Assembly (NCBI GenBank): GCA_001791465.1
Contig: MGER01000062.1
Span: forward strand, 20,451-32,508
From: Candidatus Uhrbacteria bacterium RIFCSPLOWO2_02_FULL_49_11
GTDB lineage: Bacteria; Patescibacteriota; Patescibacteriia; 2-02-FULL-49-11
DNA: 12,058 nucleotides
Reading direction: 5' to 3'
Positions 6,990-12,058 of this stretch are shown one piece after another. How positions within the stretch are numbered: the stretch's first letter is position 1; every line of letters starts with the position of its first letter. The notes beneath the pieces were generated by a model. The model saw only the letters and a list, made by a program, of their open reading frames with translations. It was not told the DNA's origin and made no database searches. The position numbers and the translations under genes were made by a program.

Positions 6990-8537
6990 ATGACCCAAGG
7001 CATTGGCAAGGGAGCATTCATCATCGGGATATTTACGGTTCTGTCCCGCGTGGCAGGCCTTATGCGGGAAAGGCTGCTCGCATCCATGTTTGGCGCGGGG
7101 CCGGTGACCGATGCGTATTTTGCCGCGTTTAAAATTCCCGATTTTATTTTTACCATTCTCGTGCTCGGGGCGCTCTCTGCCGCATTCATCCCCGTCTTTA
7201 TCAAAGTGAAAGAAGGTGAAGGCGAGGAGCGCGCGTGGCGCGTGGCGGGGAGCGTACTCACGATACTCACCCTCACCCTCACGCTCCTCGCGCTCATCGC
7301 CAACATAGCCGCGCCCTTGCTGGTACGAGTGTTGGTGCCGGGCTTTTCGGAGGAGCATATGATGCTCACCGTGCGCCTGACGCGGATCATGCTGGTGTCC
7401 ATCATTTTCTTCGGCGCATCCAATGTTTTAAGCGGGGTGCTCAACGCGGCGCACCGGTACGTCGCGCTCTCGTTGGCCCCTATATTCTACAATGGCGGCA
7501 TTATCATAGGCATTGCCGTGTTTGCCCGAGCGTGGGGACCGGTGGGATTGGCGTTTGGCGTGGTCTTGGGAGCGTTTTTGCATTTCCTGGTGCAAGTCCC
7601 GAGCGTATATGCGCTTTCACGCGGGCAGCTCAAGCTTGGTTTTGTCTATGACCACGCAGTGAAGCGCATTATGGCGCTTATGGGCCCTCGCATGCTCGGC
7701 CTCGCCGCATCGCAGATAAACACCCTCGTCGTGATTGCGCTTGCGTCTGTCATGGCAACGGGATCGGTCGCGGTATATAATTTTGCGTTCAACCTGGTGA
7801 GTTTTCCTTCAGGCGTCATCGGAATATCGTTTGCGGTCGCGGCATTCCCCTACTTTGCCACGCATGCGGCGCGGCAAGAGATTGGCGAGTTTGGCGCGCG
7901 GTTCAGAGTGAGCGTCTCCCATATTCTCGCCGCATTGGTGCCGCTCTCGGTGTTTCTGATCATGCTGCGCGCGCAAGTGGTGCGCGTTCTCCTAGGCACC
8001 GGGGCATTCGATTGGACTGATACGGTGCTCACCGCCAATACCATGGGACTGCTCGCCATTTCGCTCTGCGCGGACGGGATCATTCCTTTGCTTGCGCGTT
8101 CTTTCTACGCGTTCCAGGATACCTGGACGCCGGTAAAAATCGGGGTGAGCGCGGTAGCGTGTAATGTGGCGCTCGCCTTATTATTGCGTGGATTCGGAGT
8201 AGAAGGCATCGCGCTCGCGCTCGCGGTGACTCAAATCATCCAAGGGATAATACTTGCCGCATGTTTGAATAAAAAAATACCCGGCCTTTTCGATTTCTCT
8301 TTTGCGGAAGGATTCGTGAAGATGGTGATATCAGCCGCGGGCGGTGCGGCGGTGTTGCAGCTTTTAAAGGGCCCGATTGCCTCATTCGTGGACATGGAGA
8401 CTGGGGTGGGCGTACTCATGCAGGGATTGGGCGCGGGTTTGGGAGGCATGGTGATGTATTATTTTCTCGCGCGTTACTTCAAGTGCGCTGGCGTTCCTTC
8501 ATATCAAGAATTATTACATTTTATCAAACGGCGTTAA
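6990..8537 (+). CDS. murJ: MurJ/MviN-family lipid II flippase
   Basis: This 515-residue polytopic protein of the MOP superfamily would flip the lipid-linked peptidoglycan precursor across the cytoplasmic membrane. The N-terminus carries the family signature: SRVAGLMRERLLASMFGAG at 19-37, then VTDAYFAAFKIPDF at 39-52 and GALSAAFIPVF at 60-70. The central FPSGVIGISFAVAAFP motif is at 272-287 and SFYAFQDTWTP is at 371-381. Hydrophobic segments recur throughout, consistent with about 14 helices. Residues matching E. coli R18, R24 and D39 are present (R20, R26, D41). By manual alignment, those matching R52, E57, D269, R270 and E273 are F54, L59, F267, N268 and S271. The start is set by a good ribosome-binding site. 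The gene follows the RNA unit and is 12 nt from lepA. Another lipid-linked glycan is a possible substrate, especially given the glycosyltransferases upstream. Confidence 0.92.
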   Translation: MTQGIGKGAFIIGIFTVLSRVAGLMRERLLASMFGAGPVTDAYFAAFKIPDFIFTILVLGALSAAFIPVFIKVKEGEGEERAWRVAGSVLTILTLTLTLLALIANIAAPLLVRVLVPGFSEEHMMLTVRLTRIMLVSIIFFGASNVLSGVLNAAHRYVALSLAPIFYNGGIIIGIAVFARAWGPVGLAFGVVLGAFLHFLVQVPSVYALSRGQLKLGFVYDHAVKRIMALMGPRMLGLAASQINTLVVIALASVMATGSVAVYNFAFNLVSFPSGVIGISFAVAAFPYFATHAARQEIGEFGARFRVSVSHILAALVPLSVFLIMLRAQVVRVLLGTGAFDWTDTVLTANTMGLLAISLCADGIIPLLARSFYAFQDTWTPVKIGVSAVACNVALALLLRGFGVEGIALALAVTQIIQGIILAACLNKKIPGLFDFSFAEGFVKMVISAAGGAAVLQLLKGPIASFVDMETGVGVLMQGLGAGLGGMVMYYFLARYFKCAGVPSYQELLHFIKRR

Positions 8538-8542
8538 GGTGA
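8536..8542 (+). promoter_or_regulatory. Ribosome-binding site of lepA overlapping the murJ stop
   Basis: AAGGTGA begins within the murJ TAA stop. Its GGTG core lies 8 nt before the GTG start codon at 8550, supporting both the GTG start and translational coupling of lepA to murJ. Confidence 0.6.
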
Positions 8543-8549
8543 CTTTCAC

Positions 8550-10607
8550 GTGAATACACATATTAGAAATTTTTGCATCATCGCGCATATCGACCACGGC
8601 AAGTCGACGCTTGCCGATCGTTTTTTGGAATTAACCGAGACCGTAGATAAACGGCAAATGAAGGAACAGTTTTTGGATAAGATGGACCTGGAGCGCGAGC
8701 GGGGCATCACTATCAAGCTGGCGCCAGTGAGAATGAGGTATAGGCCAAAAATTTCAAATGACGAATTTCAAATGACAAATAAAATCCAAAATCCCAATGA
8801 CAGAAATTTGGAAATTGGGAATTTGGATTTGGAAATTACAGATTCAGATTACATTCTGAATCTGATCGATACTCCCGGTCACGTTGATTTCTCTTATGAG
8901 GTGTCTCGATCTCTTGCCGCCGTGGAGGGGGCAATACTGCTCGTTGACGCGACTCAAGGGATTCAGGCGCAAACCATCGCGAATTTAACCCTCGCGGTGG
9001 CGCAGGGGCTCACCATTGTGCCTGCGTTGAATAAGATTGACTTGCCCAATGTGGCAATAGAAGACACGATTAATGCAGTGTCCCAGTTGGTCGGTTGTTC
9101 AGTCGATGAAGTATTGAGAGTTTCCGGAAAAACAGGTCAGGGTGTTGAAGAACTGCTTAAAGAAGTGGTGCGCAAGGTGCCGCCACCCAAAGGGTCGCAG
9201 AGCAACCCCTTGGCCGCGCTCATTTTTGATTCGCAATACGATACCTACCGCGGGGTGATCGCTTATGTGCGCGTCGTGGAGGGGGAAGTGAAGAAGGGCG
9301 ATACCATCATGATGATGGGAACGGGAGTGAGCACCGAGGTGTTGGAGATAGGGGTTTTAAGTCCGTGGTTTGCCCCAGTATCTGCGCTCCATCTGGGGGA
9401 AATCGGCTATATCGTCACGGGGCTCAAGGAAGTGCGCCAATGCCGCGTGGGTGATACTATTACCTTGCCCGGAAGGAAAGCGGCGCGTCCTTTGCCGGGG
9501 TATCGCGAGGTGCGCCCTTATGTCTTTGCGGGGCTCTTTGCCCAAGATGGCGAGGCGGAAGGCTTGAGGGACGCGATTGAAAAACTGCAATTGAATGACG
9601 CCTCCCTCACCTATATGCCCCAGCGCTCGACTGCATTGGGATTCGGGTTCAGGTGCGGGTTTTTAGGCCTTTTGCACCTTGAGATCGTGCTGGAGCGGCT
9701 CCGCAGGGAGTATGGTTTAGAGATTATTGCGACCGTGCCTAATGTCGAATACAGGGTCGTTGTGAGGGGTACGCCAATTCTTGCTGCGGAACTCGCCCGC
9801 CCTTCGGTCGTCGTCCCGATAAGCCCCCAGTCCAACCAAAACCAGCTTATCGGGACTGGCTCAAACAGTCCTCGCGGCGAATTGTCGCACCCCTCTCGCT
9901 TAGGAGAGAGAAGTGAAAAGAGTTATGTTACTATGGAGGAACTGAATAGTATCGGTGCATTGGAAGTGAAAATGCCGCAGGAATTTCCCGACCCGTCCCG
10001 CATAGAGAAAGTATTTGAACCATGGGCGCATGTGACTGTGATCACCCCGCCCTCCTATATCGGCAACATTATACAATTCATGCAAGGGATGCGGGGGGAA
10101 GCGCGGAACACGGAATATCTTGCGGACAGAAAAGCCGTCCTCCACTACGATTTGCCGCTCTCCTCCATCATTGTGAATTTTTACGATAATTTGAAAGGCG
10201 CGAGTCAAGGATACGCCTCCATGGATTATGACCTCGCGGGATTCAGGGAGGCGGACATCGTAAAGCTCGATATGCTTATTGCAGAACAAATGGCTCCTGA
10301 ATTATCGGTGCTTATGGATAAAAGCGAGGTGCAGCGGCGCGCGCGCAGTATGGCGGAGCTGCTGAAAGAATTAATCCCGCGCCAGATGTTTGCGGTGAAA
10401 ATCCAGGCTGCGGTGGGAGGCAAGATCATCGCCAGCGAAACACTGTCTGCCATGCGGAAGGACGTGACGGCGAAACTTTCCGGCGGCGATGTGACGCGGC
10501 GGCGGAAACTGCTCGAAAAACAAAAAAAGGGCAAGAAGAGAATGGCCCAGTTTGGAAGCGTGGAAATTCCTCCGGATGCGTACCGCAAGCTGCTGCAAAG
10601 GACTTGA
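8550..10607 (+). CDS. lepA: Elongation factor 4 (LepA) with two repeat-derived in-frame insertions
   Basis: This cytoplasmic, ribosome-associated translational GTPase has all G motifs: AHIDHGKST 12-20, RGIT 51-54, DTPGH 107-111, NKID 161-164 and SGKTG 192-196. Domain II follows, and the LepA core continues with QRSTALGFGFRCGFLGLLHLE near 358-378. The diagnostic C-terminal domain ends in LSGGDVTRRRKLLEKQKKGKKRM at 643-665. The protein is 685 residues, against about 600 for typical LepA. The excess sits in two places. Residues about 67-99, between switch I and DTPGH, are encoded by an AT-rich palindromic repeat. Residues about 409-466, just before the conserved FPDPSRIE, are encoded by a different, GC-richer palindromic sequence. 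Both keep the frame and every conserved motif on either side is intact, so the gene is probably functional. The start is GTG 8550. No stop or frameshift was seen. Confidence 0.95.
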   Translation: MNTHIRNFCIIAHIDHGKSTLADRFLELTETVDKRQMKEQFLDKMDLERERGITIKLAPVRMRYRPKISNDEFQMTNKIQNPNDRNLEIGNLDLEITDSDYILNLIDTPGHVDFSYEVSRSLAAVEGAILLVDATQGIQAQTIANLTLAVAQGLTIVPALNKIDLPNVAIEDTINAVSQLVGCSVDEVLRVSGKTGQGVEELLKEVVRKVPPPKGSQSNPLAALIFDSQYDTYRGVIAYVRVVEGEVKKGDTIMMMGTGVSTEVLEIGVLSPWFAPVSALHLGEIGYIVTGLKEVRQCRVGDTITLPGRKAARPLPGYREVRPYVFAGLFAQDGEAEGLRDAIEKLQLNDASLTYMPQRSTALGFGFRCGFLGLLHLEIVLERLRREYGLEIIATVPNVEYRVVVRGTPILAAELARPSVVVPISPQSNQNQLIGTGSNSPRGELSHPSRLGERSEKSYVTMEELNSIGALEVKMPQEFPDPSRIEKVFEPWAHVTVITPPSYIGNIIQFMQGMRGEARNTEYLADRKAVLHYDLPLSSIIVNFYDNLKGASQGYASMDYDLAGFREADIVKLDMLIAEQMAPELSVLMDKSEVQRRARSMAELLKELIPRQMFAVKIQAAVGGKIIASETLSAMRKDVTAKLSGGDVTRRRKLLEKQKKGKKRMAQFGSVEIPPDAYRKLLQRT
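8750..8838 (+). repeat. AT-rich palindromic repeat inserted in frame in lepA
   Basis: CCAAAATCCCAAT at 8786-8798 pairs with ATTGGGAATTTGG at 8814-8826 at 12 of 13 positions. AATTTCAAATGAC occurs twice on the left side (8750-8762 and 8764-8776). The core aligns with the intergenic repeat at 2761-2792 (shared CCCAATGAC and TTTGGAAATTGGGA). It encodes an Asn/Ile/Lys-rich segment between RYRPK and DYILNLIDTPGH, where LepA normally has a short loop. Confidence 0.85.
9783..9908 (+). repeat. Second palindromic repeat element inserted in frame in lepA
   Basis: A perfect 12-bp inverted repeat, GTCCCGATAAGC 9813-9824 and GCTTATCGGGAC 9845-9856, surrounds a 20-nt loop. It is flanked by GAACTCGCC on the left and CTCAAACAGTCCTCGC on the right. 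A small CTCTC/GAGAG hairpin follows (9893-9897, 9904-9908). The encoded segment is Ser/Pro/Asn-rich, unlike any part of LepA, and lies just before the conserved FPDPSRIE. Confidence 0.75.
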
Positions 10608-10612
10608 GTGTT

Positions 10613-10678
10613 CGTATTAGGTATCAGGTATTACGTATTATGGATCCATCATATACCTAATACGTAATACATAATACG
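10613..10678 (+). repeat. Long imperfect palindrome of GTATTA-like units
   Basis: The left arm (10613-10644) consists of units such as CGTATTAGGTAT and GGTATTACGTATTA. The right arm (10645-10678) repeats them in reverse complement (TACCTAATACGTAATAC). The centre ATGGATCCAT (10640-10649) is itself a perfect palindrome. It begins 6 nt after the lepA stop and could form a long hairpin, but no T-tract follows, so I call it a repeat and not a terminator. Confidence 0.85.
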
Positions 10679-10686
10679 AGATTCGA

Positions 10687-10782
10687 TCACAGCGGTGAGG
10701 TGAACATGAACGCGATGAAACTCAAGATGACGATGAGCGAAACGATTGTCCACGCGACGCGAATTTTCTTTTTTGATATCAT
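10687..10782 (-). CDS. Putative 31-residue single-span membrane protein
   Basis: This minus-strand ORF runs from ATG at 10782 down to TGA at 10687. The N-terminus MISKKKIRVAW is strongly basic and is followed by an uninterrupted hydrophobic stretch (about residues 10-27, WTIVSLIVILSFIAFMF). It ends TSPL. That is the pattern of a small inner-membrane protein with a cytoplasmic positive start. It is the only minus-strand gene proposed here and fills a spacer between two palindromic repeats, divergent from the PH-domain gene. There is no purine-rich ribosome-binding site before the ATG, only a C-rich stretch. The opposite strand carries a competing 30-residue ORF (10706-10798) behind a GAGGTG, but that product has no recognisable pattern. 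I know no function for this peptide. Confidence 0.45.
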   Translation of the reverse strand: MISKKKIRVAWTIVSLIVILSFIAFMFTSPL

Positions 10783-10804
10783 AGAGTGGGGGGAGTAAGA
10801 ATTA

Positions 10805-10881
10805 AGAATTTAGTATCTAGAAATGATTACTTTTTAAATACTCACGTTTCACTCGAACCTGGATTCTAGCTTCTATATTCT
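10805..10881 (+). repeat. Imperfect inverted repeat ending at the start codon of the PH-domain gene
   Basis: An 18-nt arm at 10805-10822 (AGAATTTAGTATCTAGAA) matches the reverse complement of 10864-10881 (TTCTAGCTTCTATATTCT) at 15 of 18 positions. The right arm ends at the base before ATG 10882, so it takes up the usual ribosome-binding position. Confidence 0.65.
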
Positions 10882-11427
10882 ATGTTGAAGTATACCAAAT
10901 TTGTAAGGGAAGATGAAGTCCTTATCGCCGTCGTCAGGCGTTCGTGGTGGGGGCATATGGGCCAGATGAGCGTGGTATTTTTGTTGGTATTTATCACTTC
11001 ATTGCTCAGTGTTTCGTTTCTCGGGGGGTCAACTTTGTTAAAGATTTTGTTCTTTTTATTGGCGGCCGGCACGATCTGGAGGGCACTAGTGCTCTGGATG
11101 AGTGTCCGCTATGAGGTCTTGCTCATAACCGATCGCCGCATTATTGATGTGGATCAGAGGGGCCTCTTCCGCCGCACGGTCACCGACGCGGTGTATAATC
11201 GCATCACTGATATTACCTGGAGCAAGAGCGGCATCAAGGAAACTTTCACCGGGTGCGGCGGCATCCTGATCACTACTGCGGGGTCCGCGTCCGCGATTGA
11301 GATACGCCCTGTCCGTGACCCTAAAGGCGTGCAGGAATTGATACGCGACGTGGCAGAGGCGTACGAGCATCTCTTTAACGCTGACAAACGCGGACTTCAC
11401 GCAGACCTGCCTGCGCAGACAGGCTGA
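10882..11427 (+). CDS. Bacterial PH-domain (bPH_2/DUF304-type) membrane protein
   Basis: This 181-residue protein begins with a short cytoplasmic segment, MLKYTKFVREDEVLIAVVRRSWW. Two adjacent transmembrane helices follow at about 28-48 and 51-73. A bacterial PH-like domain runs from about 76 to 155, marked by YEVLLITDRRIIDVDQRGLFRR and ending IEIRPVRDPKGVQELI. Such proteins are frequent in CPR genomes; their ligand and role are not established. The ATG at 10882 directly follows a palindromic repeat and has no Shine-Dalgarno sequence, but the protein N-terminus fits the family. The last nine or so residues (HADLPAQTG) fall in a 14-bp-period repeat and look like a repeat-derived tail. It is probably followed in the same transcription unit by the FtsB-like gene, 49 nt downstream. 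Confidence 0.88.
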   Translation: MLKYTKFVREDEVLIAVVRRSWWGHMGQMSVVFLLVFITSLLSVSFLGGSTLLKILFFLLAAGTIWRALVLWMSVRYEVLLITDRRIIDVDQRGLFRRTVTDAVYNRITDITWSKSGIKETFTGCGGILITTAGSASAIEIRPVRDPKGVQELIRDVAEAYEHLFNADKRGLHADLPAQTG

Positions 11428-11434
11428 CGTAGAC
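11400..11434 (+). repeat. 14-bp tandem repeat spanning the 3' end of the PH-domain gene
   Basis: CGCAGAC at 11400, CGCAGAC at 11414 and CGTAGAC at 11428 are exactly 14 bp apart. GCCTG 11409-11413 and CAGGC 11420-11424 form an inverted repeat directly before the TGA stop. The repeat straddles the stop codon and supplies the final residues of the protein. Confidence 0.6.
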
Positions 11435-11476
11435 AATGAGCGCTGAACTTGATTTATTTTGATCATAGACAAGTAT

Positions 11477-11902
11477 ATGAAACGTAGATCTCCGTTTATA
11501 CGATTGTTGCTGAAGCCATCTACCATGGCGGCCATTTTCGTGATTTTTCTTTTTATGAGTTATGGCTACGTCATGACCTTGAAGCGCGGCCGCGAGATTG
11601 GTGGACGCGTGAGTACGCTGCAAAGCGACATCGCAGAGTTGACGAAGCGCAAGGAAGAATTGCGGGAGATAAAGAAATTAACCGAATCATCTGAATTTGT
11701 GGAACGGGAAGCGCGGTCTAAATTAGGCTTGAAGAAGAAAGGGGAGCATGTCATAATCGTGCCGAGCGATACCATACAACCTGTGGTGCGTGAAAACGCG
11801 GATGGTGATGACAGTCAGTCGTCGGAATATCAGAATTCATCGTATCCAAAGCGGTGGTTTACTTATTTCTTTTCTGAAAAGGACAAAAGCTCAGTGCAGT
11901 AA
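11477..11902 (+). CDS. Septum formation initiator family protein (DivIC/FtsB-like)
   Basis: This 141-residue bitopic membrane protein has a short basic cytoplasmic N-terminus (MKRRSPFIRLLLKPS), a transmembrane helix near 18-34, and a charged coiled coil at about 38-72 (LQSDIAELTKRKEELREIKKL). The family's C-terminal signature REARSKLGLKKKGEHVIIVP lies at 78-97. These proteins act in the divisome, where DivIC/FtsB pairs with FtsL and helps activate septal peptidoglycan synthesis. A hydrophilic tail of about 45 residues follows the signature. An in-frame TTG at 11459 would add six residues. ATG 11477 is preferred although neither has a convincing ribosome-binding site. Its presence downstream of murJ suits an envelope and division neighbourhood. 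The exact orthology (DivIC or FtsB) cannot be decided here. Confidence 0.85.
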   Translation: MKRRSPFIRLLLKPSTMAAIFVIFLFMSYGYVMTLKRGREIGGRVSTLQSDIAELTKRKEELREIKKLTESSEFVEREARSKLGLKKKGEHVIIVPSDTIQPVVRENADGDDSQSSEYQNSSYPKRWFTYFFSEKDKSSVQ

Positions 11903-11956
11903 CGGTTAACCATTCAGTATGCGGGATTAGGGCGCTTAAAAAAATAACCTTTCCAA

Positions 11957-11962
11957 TATAAT
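11957..11962 (+). promoter_or_regulatory. Possible -10 box for the element at the window end
   Basis: A perfect TATAAT hexamer lies in the AT-rich spacer after the FtsB-like gene. No good -35 hexamer sits at 16-18 nt; the best is a weak CTTAAA at 11935-11940. It would serve whatever lies downstream, either a tRNA gene or a short ORF. Confidence 0.35.
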
Positions 11963-12034
11963 CTTTATCTCATCACCATATGACGACTATAAGCCTTATT
12001 ATAGCCCCAAGTGGTGAATATGTTATTTTTTTAC

Positions 12035-12058
12035 GGCGCCTTAGTGTAGTGGCAGTCG
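12035..12058 (+). tRNA. Possible 5' end of a tRNA gene, cut by the window
   Basis: The final bases read GGCGCCT (candidate acceptor strand, 12035-12041), TA at positions 8-9, then GTG and a D-loop-like AGTGGCAG with the invariant GG. This resembles the start of a tRNA, and an AT-rich run precedes it as is common for tRNA genes. The rest, including the anticodon, lies outside the window. An ORF from ATG 11981 is also open through the end, so a coding gene is the alternative. Confidence 0.35.

Noticed and set aside
10706..10798. Plus-strand 30-residue ORF after lepA, with a GAGGTG upstream
   Set aside because: Its translation is unremarkable, whereas the opposite strand gives a basic N-terminus plus a transmembrane helix. 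Neither is proven, but the minus-strand reading is better.
11904..11949. GGTTAACC palindrome and A-run after the FtsB-like gene as a terminator
   Set aside because: The stem is too short and the homopolymer is A on the plus strand, not T, so it does not make an intrinsic terminator for this gene.
1..12058. Alternative genetic code with TGA read as glycine
   Set aside because: Several genes with intact C-termini (lepA, PH-domain, third GT4) end at TGA directly before the next gene or spacer, so the standard bacterial code fits.

Overview
The window looks like a chromosomal piece of a Candidate Phyla Radiation (Patescibacteria) bacterium, most likely of the Parcubacteria group. The grounds are the gene set (tandem GT4 glycosyltransferases, a DUF4012 protein, a MurJ with a non-canonical pore, LepA, a bacterial PH-domain protein, a DivIC/FtsB-like protein), tight gene packing with 1-40 nt overlaps, weak Shine-Dalgarno sequences, and many short palindromic repeats between and inside genes. 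TGA serves as a stop for several genes, so the TGA-glycine code of Gracilibacteria and Absconditabacteria does not apply. The taxonomic call is inference from gene content; no marker phylogeny was possible.

Layout, all on the plus strand except one micro-gene. 1-2694: the 3' end of an unidentified gene overlaps a GT4 glycosyltransferase, which overlaps a second. 2695-2834: a spacer with a possible promoter and an AT-rich palindromic repeat. 2835-6478: a third GT4 enzyme overlaps by one base a large single-pass DUF4012 protein. 6479-6989: a 511-nt stretch without a protein gene. It holds a palindromic repeat, then a self-contained non-coding RNA unit (strong sigma70-type promoter, about 130 nt of dense hairpins, terminator), then short repeats and the murJ ribosome-binding site. 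6990-10607: murJ and lepA, 12 nt apart. 10608-10881: a spacer with two palindromes and a minus-strand ORF for a 31-residue single-span membrane protein. 10882-11902: a PH-domain membrane protein and a DivIC/FtsB-like division protein. The last bases may be the start of a tRNA gene.

The genes fit a theme of cell-envelope building. The GT4 enzymes would assemble a surface glycan on the inner face of the membrane, the DUF4012 protein is probably displayed outside, MurJ would flip a lipid-linked precursor, and the FtsB-like protein links to septation. LepA is a housekeeping translation GTPase.

The two strongest observations are the promoter-RNA-terminator unit between the DUF4012 gene and murJ, which matches no RNA family I recognise, and two separate in-frame insertions of palindromic repeat DNA in lepA. 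One of these insertions clearly belongs to the same family as the repeat at 2755-2820. Other repeats abut or enter the ends of neighbouring genes.
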